Assembly: GCF_002761755.1 (NCBI RefSeq)
Contig: NZ_PEOG01000025.1
Span: 1-64,000 of the forward strand
From: Roseateles chitinivorans
GTDB lineage: Bacteria; Pseudomonadota; Gammaproteobacteria; Burkholderiales; Burkholderiaceae_C
DNA: 64,000 nucleotides
Direction: 5' to 3'
Below the pieces are notes generated by a model that saw nothing but the letters and a program-made list of their open reading frames with translations, was not told the origin of the DNA and did not search any database. Both the position numbers and the translations under genes were made by a program. Positions 45,434 through 55,896 of the stretch are shown here, piece after piece. Position 1 is the stretch's first letter. Each line of letters starts with the position of its first letter.

Positions 45434-46818
45434 GCGCGGCTTCCGCGGCTTCCGCGGCCCCCGCGACGCCGACCGCCTTCCACGCGCCGCTGGCCTGGCT
45501 GGACGGACGCTGGCAGGCCGACGTGCTGATGCGCGTGGGCACCGACGGGCATTGGGCCGCCCTGAGCGCCGGACAGCCGGCGCCGGCCGACGCGGTGCGG
45601 CTGGGTGGACCGGTGCTGCCGACGCTGGTCGATGCCCACAGCCATGCGTTCCAGCGCGCCTTCGCCGGCCTGGCCGAGCAGCGCGACAGCGACAGCGACG
45701 ACTTCTGGTCCTGGCGCGACCGCATGTACGGCGTGGCGCTGCGCGTGACGCCGGCCCAGTTGAAGGACATCGCGGCGCAGCTCTACACCGAGCTGCTGGC
45801 CGGCGGCTACACGCAGGTCTGCGAGTTCCACTACCTGCACCATCGCGAGGACGGCACGCCCTACGAGGACGAGCATGCGATGGCGATGGCGCTGGCCGAG
45901 GCGGCGCAGGAGACCGGCATCGGCCTGACGTTGCTGCCGGTGCTGTATGCCCATGCGGGCTTCGCGCAGCGCGGGCTGCGCGAGACGCAGCGGCGTTTCC
46001 GCACCGATGCCGACTGGGTCTGGCGGGCCTGCCGGCGCATCAATGCCGCAGGCCTGCCGTTGGTGCGCGCCGGCGTGGCGGTGCATTCGCTGCGCGCGGC
46101 CCATGAGGCCGACGTGCGGGCGCTGCAGGCGCTGGTGGGCGACGCGGACATCGCCATCCATGTGCATGTGGCCGAGCAGCAGCAGGAGGTCGATGACTGC
46201 CTGGCGGCGACCGGCAAGCGGCCGATCGAGTTGCTGGCCGGCTACCGGCTGGATCCGCGCTGGCACCTGGTGCATGCGACGCACAGCACGCCCGAGGAGA
46301 TCGCCGCCGTCGCCGCCAGTGGCGCGGGCGTGGTGATCTGCCCGGGGACCGAGGGCAACCTCGGCGACGGCCTGGCGGACCTGCCGGGCTGGCTCGCGGC
46401 CGGCGTGCCCTTGACGGTGGGCTCGGACAGCCAGGTCACCCGCGGCTGGGTCGAGGAATTGCGCTGGCTGGAGTACGGCCAGCGCCTGGGCCAGCAGCGG
46501 CGCAACGTGGCGGCACGGCCGGGGGCGCAGCCCTCGACGGCGGCGCGGCTGTTCGACGCCTGCGTCGCGGGCAGCGCTCGGGCGGCGGGGCTGCCGTCCT
46601 GGGGCCTGAAGGCCGGCGCCCGGGCGGACTTCCTGGTGCTGGACACGGCGGCCAGTGGACTGGCGGGATTGCCGGACGCCGCGCTGCTCGACGGCCTGGT
46701 CTTCGCCAGCCAGGGCCCCGCCTGGCGCGAGGTCTATGTCGCCGGCCAGCGGCGCCCGATCGACGACGCCGGCCGGCGCGAGCGCTTCATGGCGACGATG
46801 GCCGCGCTCTGGCGCTGA
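45430..46818 (+). CDS. hutF: Formimidoylglutamate deiminase
   Basis: 462 residues, amidohydrolase fold. It converts formimidoylglutamate to formylglutamate plus ammonia, feeding Hut[17 protein letters not shown] holds the metal His-x-His; [18 protein letters not shown] ([13 protein letters not shown]) and [11 protein letters not shown] follow, then [17 protein letters not shown]. The presence of hutF with hutG, and no formimidoylglutamase, shows the formylglutamate branch. Confidence 0.96.
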   Translation: MSAASAASAAPATPTAFHAPLAWLDGRWQADVLMRVGTDGHWAALSAGQPAPADAVRLGGPVLPTLVDAHSHAFQRAFAGLAEQRDSDSDDFWSWRDRMYGVALRVTPAQLKDIAAQLYTELLAGGYTQVCEFHYLHHREDGTPYEDEHAMAMALAEAAQETGIGLTLLPVLYAHAGFAQRGLRETQRRFRTDADWVWRACRRINAAGLPLVRAGVAVHSLRAAHEADVRALQALVGDADIAIHVHVAEQQQEVDDCLAATGKRPIELLAGYRLDPRWHLVHATHSTPEEIAAVAASGAGVVICPGTEGNLGDGLADLPGWLAAGVPLTVGSDSQVTRGWVEELRWLEYGQRLGQQRRNVAARPGAQPSTAARLFDACVAGSARAAGLPSWGLKAGARADFLVLDTAASGLAGLPDAALLDGLVFASQGPAWREVYVAGQRRPIDDAGRRERFMATMAALWR

Positions 46819-46854
46819 GGCGGCCGGCCCCCCGTTTCCACAGGGTTCCGGGCC

Positions 46855-46868
46855 GGCACGCCGGCTGC
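46855..46868 (+). promoter_or_regulatory. Candidate promoter of first chemoreceptor
   Basis: GGCACGCCGGCTGC fits the GG-N10-GC frame of sigma-54 promoters. It overlaps TGCTAGGCT, which fits an extended -10 (TG-n-TAnnnT). The same block precedes the second chemoreceptor. Which sigma factor uses it is open. Confidence 0.35.
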
Positions 46869-46906
46869 TAGGCTGTTTCCGTTCGGCAACTTTGTCGGGA
46901 GCAGCC

Positions 46907-48463
46907 ATGCGGACCCTGCGCCACTTCACCATCCGGACGCGCCTCATGGCGCTCGGCCTGTTGTCGGTCCTCGCGATGCTGCTGATCGGCGGCGACGGGC
47001 TCTGGGCGATGGCCCGCACCAAGCAGGACTTCCAGCACTACGTGCGGCAGGACGTCGAGTCGCTGGTGCAGCTCTCGGAGGTGCGGGCCGGCGTCGGCAA
47101 CCTGCGCCGCTACGAGAAGGACATGCTGATCAACATCGGCGACGATGCCGCGGTGAAGCGCTATCACGAGGAGTGGCGCAAGACCTTCGAGGGCGTCATC
47201 CGCAGCCTGGAGGTGATCGGCGCGCTGGACATCCTGCCCGAGATCAAGGCGATGCCGCCGGCGATGAAGGCCTCGCTGGGCAACTACAGGAACGGCCTGG
47301 ACGGCATCGTGGCCCGCATCCTGAAGCAGGAGTTCGTCGACTCGGCCGAGGCCAACCGGCAAACCGAGCCGATCAAGGGGCCGGTCCGGGAGATGGACAA
47401 GCAGCTCGGCGAAATGACGCAGGCCATCATGGCGCGCGGCAACCAGGAGGTGCAGCGCATCGATGCCGAGGAGACCCGCATCCGCATGGCGCTGGGCGGC
47501 GTCATGCTGCTCGGCGTCGTGGTCATCGGCACCTTCACCTTCTTCAACATCGCATCGATCCTGACGCCGCTGGCCCAGGCGGTCAGCTCCACCGAGCGCA
47601 TCGCGCGCCAGGACCTGAGCGAGCGCGTGGATGTGCACGGCGCCGATGAGACCGCCGCGATGATGCGCGGCGTGCAGGGCATGCAGCACTCGATCCGCCA
47701 TGTGGTGAGCGGGGTGCGCCAGGCCACCGACAGCATCGCGACGGCCTCGCGCGAGGTCGCGGCCGGCGCCCACGATCTCAGCCATCGCACCGAGCAGGCG
47801 GCGTCCAATCTGCAGGAGACCGCGTCGGCGATGGAGGAGCTGACCGCGAGCGTGCAGCACAACGCCGACTCGGCCCGCCAGGCCAACCAGCTGGCCGAGG
47901 AAGCCGCCGGCGCCGCCGATCGGGGCGTCAGCGTGGTGGGCGAGGTGGTGCAGACGATGGGACGGATCAGCGCCTCGTCGGCGCGCATCGTCGACATCAT
48001 CGGCACGATCGACGGCATCGCCTTCCAGACCAACATCCTGGCGTTGAACGCGGCGGTGGAAGCCGCGCGCGCCGGCGAGCAGGGCCGCGGCTTCGCCGTC
48101 GTCGCCGGGGAGGTCCGCACGCTGGCGCAGCGCAGCGCCGAGGCCGCCAAGGAGATCAAGCAGCTGATCACCGCCAGCGGCGAAAGCGTCGCCAGCGGCT
48201 CGGCCCTGGTCGAGCGGGCCGGGCAGACGATGAACGAGATCTCGGAGTCGATCACGCGGGTGTCGCGCATCGTGGCCGAGATCAGCCACGCGACCGTCGA
48301 GCAGAGCGGCGGCATCAACCAGATCGGCACCGCGATCTCGCAGCTGGACCAGATGACGCAGCAGAACGCGGCGCTGGTCGAGGAGTCTGCCGCCGCGGCG
48401 CAGAGCCTGCAGCATCAGGCCGATGCGCTGTCGCAGTCGGTGGCGGTGTTCAAGCTCTCCTGA
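46907..48463 (+). CDS. Methyl-accepting chemotaxis protein, copy 1
   Basis: 518 residues. Transmembrane helix 1 at about 12-32, periplasmic four-helix sensory region at about 33-190 ([20 protein letters not shown]), helix 2 at about 192-212, HAMP linker to about 265, then the cytoplasmic coiled-coil signalling region. The hairpin tip has [20 protein letters not shown] and [18 protein letters not shown]. No CheR/CheB pentapeptide tail is visible. ATG 46907 begins the first helix. The ligand is unknown; position after the hut genes raises, but does not show, histidine or urocanate sensing. It is followed by a paralogue of the same length. Confidence 0.95.
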   Translation: MRTLRHFTIRTRLMALGLLSVLAMLLIGGDGLWAMARTKQDFQHYVRQDVESLVQLSEVRAGVGNLRRYEKDMLINIGDDAAVKRYHEEWRKTFEGVIRSLEVIGALDILPEIKAMPPAMKASLGNYRNGLDGIVARILKQEFVDSAEANRQTEPIKGPVREMDKQLGEMTQAIMARGNQEVQRIDAEETRIRMALGGVMLLGVVVIGTFTFFNIASILTPLAQAVSSTERIARQDLSERVDVHGADETAAMMRGVQGMQHSIRHVVSGVRQATDSIATASREVAAGAHDLSHRTEQAASNLQETASAMEELTASVQHNADSARQANQLAEEAAGAADRGVSVVGEVVQTMGRISASSARIVDIIGTIDGIAFQTNILALNAAVEAARAGEQGRGFAVVAGEVRTLAQRSAEAAKEIKQLITASGESVASGSALVERAGQTMNEISESITRVSRIVAEISHATVEQSGGINQIGTAISQLDQMTQQNAALVEESAAAAQSLQHQADALSQSVAVFKLS

Positions 48464-48531
48464 GGAGCGTGACTTCCGTCCGGGAGGAGTGCACGGTCGG
48501 GCCGGTTTGGCGCGTCGTGTCCTCGTGCGCC

Positions 48532-48545
48532 GGCATGCGGGCTGC
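48532..48545 (+). promoter_or_regulatory. Candidate promoter of second chemoreceptor
   Basis: GGCATGCGGGCTGC, again GG-N10-GC, overlapping TGCTAGGCT and followed by a similar TTTTCGCTTCG leader. It copies the block at 46855, so the promoter was duplicated with the gene. Confidence 0.35.
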
Positions 48546-48580
48546 TAGGCTTTTCGCTTCGATCCAATCGTCGGGAAAAC

Positions 48581-50137
48581 ATGCAGTCTCTGCGCAATTA
48601 CACGATCCGGACCCGCCTGCTGGGACTGGGGCTCCTGTCGGTCCTCGCGCTCCTGCTGATCGGTGGCGCCGGCCTCTGGGCCATGGGCAGCACGCGGTCC
48701 GAGTTCCAGCAGTACGTCGCCCAGGACGTGGGCTCGCTGACCCAGCTCTCCGAGGTGCGCGCCGGCATCGGCAACCTGCGTCGCTTCGAGAAGGACATGC
48801 TGATCAACATCGGCGACGACGGCACCGTCAAGCAGGCCCAGGCCGACTGGCAGAAGACCTACGCCGGCGTGATCCGCAGCCTGGACGCGCTTTCCGCGAT
48901 GGAGACGGGCGCGGAAACCGGCGCCATGCCGCCCAAGCTCAAGCAGGCACTCGAGGCCTACAAGGCCGGCGTGGACGACATCGCCAAACGCATCCTGAAC
49001 GCCGACTTCGTCGACGCCGCGGAGGCCAACCGCTCCACCGACGTCATCAAGGCGCCGGTGCAGGCGATGGACAGCGGCGTGACCGAGATGACGCGCGCCA
49101 TCCTGCAGCATGGCGACGACGAGGTGAAACGCCTGAGCACCCGCGAAGGCGCGGTGCGCGGCGCGCTCGGCGTGGTGCTGGTGATCGGCGTGGTGCTGAT
49201 CGGCCTGCTGACCGTGCTGAACATCCGCTCGATCCTGGCGCCGCTCGCGCAGGCGGTGAGCACGACCGAACGCATCGCCCGCAAGGACCTGAGCGAGCCG
49301 GTGACGGTGCAGGGTGCGGACGAGACGACCGCGATGGCGCGCGGTGTGCAGGGCATGCAGGACGCGCTGCGCGAGGTCGTCGGCGGCGTGCGCAGCGCCA
49401 CCGACAGCATCGCCACCGCGTCGCGCGAGGTCGCCGCGGGCGCGCACGACCTGAGCCAGCGCACCGAACAGGCGGCGTCCAACCTGCAGGCGACCGCGTC
49501 CGCGATGGGACAGCTGACCGCCAGCGTGCAGCACAACGCGGCCTCGGCCGGCGAGGCCAAGGCGCTGGCCGAGCAGGCCGCCGACGTCGCGGGCCGCGGC
49601 GTGAGCGTGGTCGGCGAGGTGGTGCAGACGATGGGGCGCATCAGCGCGTCGTCGGCCCGCATCGGCGACATCATCGGCACGATCGACGGCATCGCCTTCC
49701 AGACCAACATCCTGGCCCTCAACGCGGCGGTGGAAGCCGCGCGTGCGGGCGAGCAGGGCCGCGGCTTCGCGGTGGTCGCGAGCGAGGTGCGCTCGCTCGC
49801 GCAGCGCAGCGCCGAGGCGGCCAAGGAGATCAAGCAGCTGATCACCGCCAGCGGCGAGAGCGTCGCCAGCGGGGCGGCCCTGGTCGAGCGGGCGGGCGAG
49901 ACGATCAACGAGATCTCCGAGTCGATCACCCGCGTGTCGCGCATCGTGGCCGAGATCAGCCATGCGACCGCCGAGCAGAGCGGCGGCATCAACCAGATCG
50001 GCTCGGCGATCGCGCAACTGGACCAGATGACGCAACAGAACGCCGCGCTGGTCGAGGAATCCGCGGCCGCGGCGCAAAGCCTGCAGCACCAGGCGGATGC
50101 GCTGTCGCTGTCGGTCGCCGTCTTCAAGCTGAACTGA
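48581..50137 (+). CDS. Methyl-accepting chemotaxis protein, copy 2
   Basis: 518 residues, same length and layout as copy 1: TM1 about 12-32, sensory region to about 190, TM2, HAMP and signalling domain. The signalling half is nearly identical ([20 protein letters not shown], same tip), whereas the periplasmic part is clearly diverged (e.g. [20 protein letters not shown]). This suggests a tandem duplication followed by ligand-site divergence, with the cytoplasmic part held constant. It has its own upstream promoter-like block and lies 117 bp after copy 1. Confidence 0.95.
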   Translation: MQSLRNYTIRTRLLGLGLLSVLALLLIGGAGLWAMGSTRSEFQQYVAQDVGSLTQLSEVRAGIGNLRRFEKDMLINIGDDGTVKQAQADWQKTYAGVIRSLDALSAMETGAETGAMPPKLKQALEAYKAGVDDIAKRILNADFVDAAEANRSTDVIKAPVQAMDSGVTEMTRAILQHGDDEVKRLSTREGAVRGALGVVLVIGVVLIGLLTVLNIRSILAPLAQAVSTTERIARKDLSEPVTVQGADETTAMARGVQGMQDALREVVGGVRSATDSIATASREVAAGAHDLSQRTEQAASNLQATASAMGQLTASVQHNAASAGEAKALAEQAADVAGRGVSVVGEVVQTMGRISASSARIGDIIGTIDGIAFQTNILALNAAVEAARAGEQGRGFAVVASEVRSLAQRSAEAAKEIKQLITASGESVASGAALVERAGETINEISESITRVSRIVAEISHATAEQSGGINQIGSAIAQLDQMTQQNAALVEESAAAAQSLQHQADALSLSVAVFKLN

Positions 50138-50221
50138 CGCGACCCGTCACCGTCCCCTGCTGCCTGAACCGCGCAGGGCGGTGACGCCGGGGAGGGCTGA
50201 GGCCGGCACCGGCCGGCCGAT

Positions 50222-51904
50222 TCAGACGCCCATCACCTGCACCCGATTGCGTCCCGCGTGCTTGGCCGCGTACAGCGCCTGGTCCGCGGTCTCCACCAGC
50301 ATCGCGGCCTTCGCCGGCGGCTCTCCGGCCGCCAGGCCGATGGACACGGTGACGCGCAGCCCCGGCACCAGCTCGCCCCACAGGTGGTTCGCGATCGCGC
50401 CGCGCAGGCGCTCGCAGATCTCCTGGCCGCGTTCGGCCGGGACGCCGACGAAGACCAGCATGAATTCCTCGCCGCCGACCCGCGCCAGCAGGTCGGCGCT
50501 GCGCAGCTGCCGCCGCAGGACCTGGGCCACCTTCTGCAGCGCTTGGTCGCCGACGCCATGTCCGAAGGCATCGTTGACCTGCTTGAAGTGGTCGATGTCC
50601 AGCAGGCCCAGCGCGATCGGCTTGTGCTCCTGCCGGGCCCGCTCGAGCAGCAGCGGCAGCGCGAATTCCGCATGGCGCCGGTTGTTGAGGCCGGTCAGCG
50701 CGTCCTCATGGGCCATGCGGCCGAGTTCCGCGGCCTCGCGTCGCAGGCGCTGCTGCTCCTGCTCCGCGAGCTCGGCCCGCTCGCGCTCGCGACGCGCGTC
50801 CTGCAAGGCATGCTCGGCCCGCGCCTGGGCCTGCTCGAACTCCTGCCGGATCAGCATCGCCTCGGTCTGCAGCGCCATCGCGCTGCGGGCCGTCTGGCGC
50901 TCCAGCGAGGACAGCAGTTCATGCGCCGCCAGGGCCCGGGCCGTGTCGCCGCGCAGCTTGCAGGCGCGATAGATCGCCAGCGCGAGCTGCCGCCGCAGGC
51001 GCGTGGGCAGTTGCTGCGGCGCCTGCTGGCTGACCAGGTCCTGCAGCGTCGCCAGCGCCGGCAACGCGTCGGTCGCGCCGGCGCAGTCGTCGCGCTTGAG
51101 CTGCAGCAGCGCCCGTTGCGCGCGCGCCTGCAGCACCATGCCGGCATAGCCGTGCCGCTGGGCCAGCCGCTCGTATTCATCGGCGATGAGCAGCGCGTCG
51201 TCGATCGCGCCGGTGCCCAGCTGCAACTCGACCAGGTTGGACAGCGAGACCACCACCAGGAAGGGATTGCCTTCCTCCCGCACCAGGTCGGCGGCGCGCA
51301 CCGCGTAGGGCTCGGCCTGGGCCAGCGCCTCGGCGGCCGATCGCCGGTCCTCGTCGCGGATCGCCTCGGCGTGCGCCTGCAGCCAGAAATGCGCCAGGTT
51401 GTTCAGGCAGGACAGCAGCAGCTCGCGCTCGCCGGCGGCCTGCTGCTGCGCGATCTCCAGCGCCTGCAGCGTGTGCTGGCAGGCTTGCTCGACCTGGTCG
51501 GTCACCGCGAAGGCCACCGCCAGCCGGTTCAGCGCCCAGGCTTCGCGTGCCGGGTCCTGGGCGCGCCGCGCCGCGGCCAGGCCCTGCCAGCCGGCCTGCA
51601 TCGCGTCCCGCCCCATCTGGAACTGCGCGTAGACGTAGCAGAGCTCGGTCAGCGCCTCCGCGGTCCATTCGTCCTGGTCAGGGCCGTCGATCAGCCGCAC
51701 CATCGCGACCGCCTCGCTGGCGCGCCGCAGCGCCGCCGGCAGGTCGCCCTGCCGGGGCAGGTTGTGGGCGATCAGGATCAGCGCCCGCGCGCGCTCCCGC
51801 ACCGAATCGGCCGCCACCAGCGACAGCTCCAGCGCATCGGTCGCGTCGCGGTAGGCGCCGCGGCGGCTCAGGTGCAAGGCTCGGGCCAGTTCGCGTTGGA
51901 ACAA
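50222..51904 (-). CDS. Diguanylate cyclase with N-terminal helical repeats
   Basis: 560 residues from a TTG at 51904 that has AAGGAGG 8 nt upstream, one of the best ribosome sites in the region; a GTG further up is an alternative. Residues 1-360 are TPR-like helices (RRGAYRDATDALELSLVAAD, LPRQGDLPAALRRASEAVAM). A coiled coil at about 350-395 leads into a GGDEF domain at about 395-560: HEDALTGLNNRRHAE, LGLLDIDHFKQVNDAFGH and the active-site motif GGEEF in RVGGEEFMLVF. It should make cyclic di-GMP. No membrane segment, so a cytoplasmic enzyme probably controlled through its repeats. It diverges from the DUF429 gene. Confidence 0.92.
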   Translation of the reverse strand: MFQRELARALHLSRRGAYRDATDALELSLVAADSVRERARALILIAHNLPRQGDLPAALRRASEAVAMVRLIDGPDQDEWTAEALTELCYVYAQFQMGRDAMQAGWQGLAAARRAQDPAREAWALNRLAVAFAVTDQVEQACQHTLQALEIAQQQAAGERELLLSCLNNLAHFWLQAHAEAIRDEDRRSAAEALAQAEPYAVRAADLVREEGNPFLVVVSLSNLVELQLGTGAIDDALLIADEYERLAQRHGYAGMVLQARAQRALLQLKRDDCAGATDALPALATLQDLVSQQAPQQLPTRLRRQLALAIYRACKLRGDTARALAAHELLSSLERQTARSAMALQTEAMLIRQEFEQAQARAEHALQDARRERERAELAEQEQQRLRREAAELGRMAHEDALTGLNNRRHAEFALPLLLERARQEHKPIALGLLDIDHFKQVNDAFGHGVGDQALQKVAQVLRRQLRSADLLARVGGEEFMLVFVGVPAERGQEICERLRGAIANHLWGELVPGLRVTVSIGLAAGEPPAKAAMLVETADQALYAAKHAGRNRVQVMGV

Positions 51905-52015
51905 GGCGGATTCCTCCTTCGGCGATGCGGTCGACTGGAATGCCGCAGCATTCGTCGGCGCACATCGCACGTCAATCGCGGCTGGCCCCAGTGGACGATG
52001 GATACAGTCGCAGGC

Positions 52016-52909
52016 ATGCCAAAAGTCTCGAAAGCGCCGGTGCCGAACGTCGCACCCGCCCCGCCCGTCGATGCACCCGCATCGATGGTTGCGGTACCGG
52101 TCGAGCGGGTGCTGGTCGGCGTGGACTTCAGCAGCGCGCCGACGGCCCGCAAGCCGATCCGGCTCGCCTTCGGCCACCGGCGCGGCGCGGTCGTGAAGCT
52201 GGAGCGGCAGGAGGCGCTGGCCTCGCTGGCGGCCTTCGAGACCTGGCTGGCCGCGCCCGGGTCGTGGCTGGGCGGCTTCGACCTGCCGTTCGGGCTGCCG
52301 CGCGAGCTGGTCGAGACACTGGGCTGGCCCACCGAGTGGGCGCCGCTGATCGCGCATTACGCGAGCCTGTCGCGGGCCGAGATCCGCGCCACTTTCGCCG
52401 CCTTCTGCGATGCCCGTCCGGTGGGCCGCAAGTTCGCGCACCGCGCCTGCGACGGCCCGGCCGGCTCCTCGCCGAGCATGAAGTGGGTCAATCCGCCGGT
52501 GGCCTACATGCTGCACGCCGGCGTGCCGCGATTGGTGGCGGCCGGCGCGCACCTGCCCGGCCTGCATGCGGGGGATCCGGCGCGGGTGGCGCTGGAGGCC
52601 TATCCGGGCCTGCTGGCGCGGGAGCTGATCGGCGCGCGCAGCTACAAGAGCGACGACCGCGCCAAGCAGACGCCGGAGCGCCTGATCGCCCGCAAGGATC
52701 TGATCGAGGCGCTGGAGCAGGGCCGCAGCCGGCTCGGCCTGCGGCTGAAGCTGTCGCATGCGCAGCGCGACGACCTGGCCGCCGACGGCTCCGGCGACAA
52801 GCTCGACGCGGTGCTGTGCCTGATGCAGGCGGCCTGGGCCGAGACCCAGCCCAACTACGGCCGCCCCGCCGACATGGATCCGCTCGAAGGCTGGATCGTG
52901 TGTGCCTGA
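52016..52909 (+). CDS. DUF429 domain protein (predicted RNase H-like nuclease)
   Basis: 297 residues. Core motifs: VLVGVDFSSAPTARKPI at the start (Asp of the RNase H-like fold), GGFDLPFGLPRELVE, VALEAYPGLLARELIG, and a late GDKLDAVLCLMQAAWA with acidic ligand. DUF429 proteins are predicted nucleases of unproven role. ATG 52016 is preferred to one at 51998; both precede a Pro/Ala-rich arm of about 30 residues. Upstream it diverges from the diguanylate cyclase across about 110 bp; panE follows on the same strand. Confidence 0.82.
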   Translation: MPKVSKAPVPNVAPAPPVDAPASMVAVPVERVLVGVDFSSAPTARKPIRLAFGHRRGAVVKLERQEALASLAAFETWLAAPGSWLGGFDLPFGLPRELVETLGWPTEWAPLIAHYASLSRAEIRATFAAFCDARPVGRKFAHRACDGPAGSSPSMKWVNPPVAYMLHAGVPRLVAAGAHLPGLHAGDPARVALEAYPGLLARELIGARSYKSDDRAKQTPERLIARKDLIEALEQGRSRLGLRLKLSHAQRDDLAADGSGDKLDAVLCLMQAAWAETQPNYGRPADMDPLEGWIVCA

Positions 52910-52933
52910 TGTTCCGACCCGGAGGATGACGCG

Positions 52934-53863
52934 ATGACTCGACCCGATGCTGTTTCGACCCTTCCGCCGCTGCGGGTCGCCGTGATGGGCGCCGGCGCGG
53001 TGGGCTGCTTCTTCGGCGGCATGCTGGCGCGTGCCGGCCATGCGGTGACGCTGATCGGCCGGCCGGCCCATGTCGAGGCCATCCGCGACCACGGCCTGCG
53101 CATGGAGACCCGCCTGTTCGACGAGCAGGTTCGCCTGCACGCCGACACCGACCCGTCCGCCGCCCGCGGCGCGCAGGTGGTGCTGTTCTGCGTGAAATCG
53201 ACGGACACCGTCTCGGCGGCGCGGGAACTGGCGCCCTACCTCGGCGCGGACACGCTGCTGCTGTCGATGCAGAACGGCGTCGACAACGCCGAGCGCCTGC
53301 GCGAGACGGTGCCGCAGCCGGTGTCGGCGGCGGTCGTGTACGTCGCCACCGAGATGGCCGGGCCCGGCCACGTCAAGCACCACGGCCGCGGCGAACTGGT
53401 CATCGAGCCGGCCGATGGCGCCGACGCGCTGGCGCAGGCCCTGGTCGCGGCCGGCGTGCCGGTCGAACTCTCGGACAACGTGCGCGGCGCGCTCTGGTCC
53501 AAGCTGCTGATCAACTGCGCCTACAACGCGCTGTCCGCGCTGACGCAGCAGCCTTACGGCGAACTGGTGAAGGGGGAGGGCGTCTGGACGGTGATGGACC
53601 AGCTCGTCGACGAGGGCCTGGCCGTGGCCGCGGCCGATGGCGTCACCCTGGTGGGGGACGTGCGTCAGGCGGTGCGCAAGATTGCCGAGACGATGCCGGG
53701 CCAGTTCTCATCGACCGCGCAGGACCTGGCCCGGGGCAAGCCGACCGAGATCGATCACCTGAACGGATTCCTGGTCCGGCGGGGCGAGGCGCTCGGCGTG
53801 CCCACCCCTGCGAACCGCGTGCTGCACACGCTGGTGCACCTGGCGGAACTCAGCCGCGCCTGA
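52934..53863 (+). CDS. panE: 2-dehydropantoate 2-reductase
   Basis: 309 residues. It reduces ketopantoate to pantoate with NADPH in pantothenate/CoA synthesis. VAVMGAGAVGCFFGGMLARAG is the NADPH site. VVLFCVKSTDT and LSMQNGVDNAERL follow, then the catalytic lysine in LWSKLLINCAYNALSAL and the C-terminal TEIDHLNGFLVRRGE. Several bacteria carry paralogues with other substrates, so the gene name is slightly less sure than the family. ATG 52934 has GGAGG 10 nt upstream. Confidence 0.88.
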   Translation: MTRPDAVSTLPPLRVAVMGAGAVGCFFGGMLARAGHAVTLIGRPAHVEAIRDHGLRMETRLFDEQVRLHADTDPSAARGAQVVLFCVKSTDTVSAARELAPYLGADTLLLSMQNGVDNAERLRETVPQPVSAAVVYVATEMAGPGHVKHHGRGELVIEPADGADALAQALVAAGVPVELSDNVRGALWSKLLINCAYNALSALTQQPYGELVKGEGVWTVMDQLVDEGLAVAAADGVTLVGDVRQAVRKIAETMPGQFSSTAQDLARGKPTEIDHLNGFLVRRGEALGVPTPANRVLHTLVHLAELSRA

Positions 53864-53929
53864 GCTGGCACGGGCAGCCGGTGCGTGGCCGGGCCGTCGC
53901 GCGTGGCCGGCCGTTGCGCGTCGCCGCGC

Positions 53930-54850
53930 TTACTTGCGCATCAGCGTCGACTTGCCGAACAGGGACTCGACCAGGTCGACCGCCACCAGCGCGGTCTTGT
54001 TGCGCACGTCCAGCGCCGGGTTGAGCTCCATGATGTCCAGCGACGCCAGACGGCCGGTGTCCGCGATCATCTCCATGCAGAGCTGGGCCTCGCGGTAGGT
54101 CGGCCCCCCCGGGATGGTGGTGCCGACGCCGGGCGCGACGTCCGGGTCCAGGAAGTCGACGTCGAAGCTGACATGCAGGTGGGTGTTGGCGTCCATTGTC
54201 GCCAGCGCCAGCTCCATCGTGTGGCGCATGCCCATCTCGTCGATGTAGCGCATGTCAAAGACTTCCAGGCCGACCTCGTGGACGAAGCGTTTCTCGCCGG
54301 GATCGACGCTGCGGATGCCGATCTGGCGGATCCACTTCGGATCGATCGCCGGCACCTTGCCGCCGATCTGGATCAGCTCCTGCGGGCCGTAGCCGCACAG
54401 GCAGGCCACCGGCATGCCGTGGATGTTGCCGCTGGGCGTGAGCTGGCTGGTGTTGAAGTCGGCATGGGCGTCCAGCCACAGCACGCGCAGCTTCTTGCCG
54501 GTGTCGCGGCAGTGGTGCGCCACCGCGGCGATCGATCCCAGCCCCAGGCAGTGGTCGCCGCCGAGCAGGATGGGCATGCGACCGCCGCCCAGTTCGGCAT
54601 AGACCGCGTCGTGCACCGCCTGGTTCCAGGCGGTGACCTCGTCCAGGTGGCGGTAGCCCGCAGTCGGCGGCTGCCAGGGGTTGGACGGACCGGCCAGGTT
54701 GCCGCAATCCTTGACCTCGACGCCGTGCGCCTGCAGCGCCTCGGCCAGGCCCGCCACCCGCAGGGCCTCCGGCCCCATGCTGGCGCCTCGGGCGCCGGCC
54801 CCCACGTCGGTGGGGGCGCCGATCAGGCTCACGTGTCGTGCTGCGGTCAT
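53930..54850 (-). CDS. rocF: Arginase (ureohydrolase)
   Basis: 306 residues. It hydrolyses arginine to ornithine and urea with two Mn ions. Metal-binding motifs are all present: GGDHCLGLGS, DAHADFNT and SFDVDFLDPDVAPG; the N-terminus reads SLIGAPTDVGAGARG. The C-terminal SLDIMELNPALD is also typical. The DAHADFNTSQLTPSGNIHGM run favours arginase over agmatinase. ATG 54850 is preferred to in-frame extension into the neighbouring LOG gene. It is on the same strand as, and 41 nt after, the LOG gene. Confidence 0.93.
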   Translation of the reverse strand: MTAARHVSLIGAPTDVGAGARGASMGPEALRVAGLAEALQAHGVEVKDCGNLAGPSNPWQPPTAGYRHLDEVTAWNQAVHDAVYAELGGGRMPILLGGDHCLGLGSIAAVAHHCRDTGKKLRVLWLDAHADFNTSQLTPSGNIHGMPVACLCGYGPQELIQIGGKVPAIDPKWIRQIGIRSVDPGEKRFVHEVGLEVFDMRYIDEMGMRHTMELALATMDANTHLHVSFDVDFLDPDVAPGVGTTIPGGPTYREAQLCMEMIADTGRLASLDIMELNPALDVRNKTALVAVDLVESLFGKSTLMRK

Positions 54851-54891
54851 GGTCGAACCTCTCTTGCTTTGGGATGCCCCCGAAGGGCGGA

Positions 54892-55800
54892 TCAGTGGCC
54901 GTCGCCCGCGCTGCCGTTGCCGTTCGCGGTCGAGCCGATGTCGTATTCCTTCATCAGCAGCGCCCAGGCCTCGTCGGCGGTCTCGACGTAGTGGAAGAGC
55001 TGCTCGTCGCCCGGGCTGATCATCCCGGTGTCGATCAGCAGCTCGAAGTCGATCAGGCGCGACCAGAAGTCGCGTCCGAACAGGAGGATGGGGCGGCGGC
55101 GGCACTTGCCGGTCTGGATCAGCGTCAGCGTCTCGAAGAGCTCGTCCAGCGTGCCGTAGCCGCCCGGGAAGGCCGCCAGCGCCACCGACCGGATCAGGAA
55201 GTGCATCTTGCGCAGCCCGAAGTAGTGGAAGCGGAAGCAGAGCTCCGGGGTGATGTACTGGTTGGGCCGCTGCTCGTGCGGCAGCACGATGTTCAGGCCG
55301 ATGCTGCGGCCGCCGGCTTCGTGCGCGCCGCGGTTGCCGGCTTCCATGATGCCGGGGCCCCCGCCGGTGACGACGTACAGCGGATGCGCGAAGTCCTTGG
55401 TGTGCTCGGTGATCAGGCGCGCGAACTTGCGCGCTTCCTCGTAGTAGCCGCTCATCACCAGGCGGCGCTCGGCGCGCTGGAGCGCGGCTTCGTCCTTGGC
55501 GGCGCGCGCGGCGTCGACGGCCGCCTGCGCCGACTCGCGGTCGGCGATGCGCGCGCTGCCGAAGATCACCACCGTCGACTGGATGTCCAGCTCCTGCTGC
55601 ACCAGTTCCGGTTTCAGCAGCTCGAGCTGCATGCGCACCGGCCGCAGTTCCGGACGGACCAGGAAGTCGGTGTCGGTGAAGGCGAGCCGGTAGGCAGGCG
55701 GCGGATTGGCGTCGAACGCGGCATCGAAGGCCGCTTGCTGTTCGGCCTCCTCCTGGGCGGAGGGAAAGTTGCGGGCGGTGAGTTTGTCGCTTCTGATCAT
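54892..55800 (-). CDS. LOG family (TIGR00730) Rossmann-fold protein
   Basis: 302 residues. Members are cytokinin-activating phosphoribohydrolases or nucleotide 5'-monophosphate nucleosidases. An N-terminal helical arm of about 75 residues is followed by STVVIFGSARI, then VTGGGPGIMEAGNRGAHEAG and the catalytic FPGGYGTLDELFE (PGGxGTxxE). The long arm is usual for the larger bacterial group. A Gly/Asn-rich tail closes the protein. Substrate not shown by sequence. Confidence 0.9.
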   Translation of the reverse strand: MIRSDKLTARNFPSAQEEAEQQAAFDAAFDANPPPAYRLAFTDTDFLVRPELRPVRMQLELLKPELVQQELDIQSTVVIFGSARIADRESAQAAVDAARAAKDEAALQRAERRLVMSGYYEEARKFARLITEHTKDFAHPLYVVTGGGPGIMEAGNRGAHEAGGRSIGLNIVLPHEQRPNQYITPELCFRFHYFGLRKMHFLIRSVALAAFPGGYGTLDELFETLTLIQTGKCRRRPILLFGRDFWSRLIDFELLIDTGMISPGDEQLFHYVETADEAWALLMKEYDIGSTANGNGSAGDGH

Positions 55801-55896
55801 GATTCGATGGCCCGGGAGCTTACGGGCGTTGGCACTTAATTTCTGTTCGTCTCGCGCGGCGGCGCACCGGCTCGGACGATGGTTTGTTGCGCGCTG

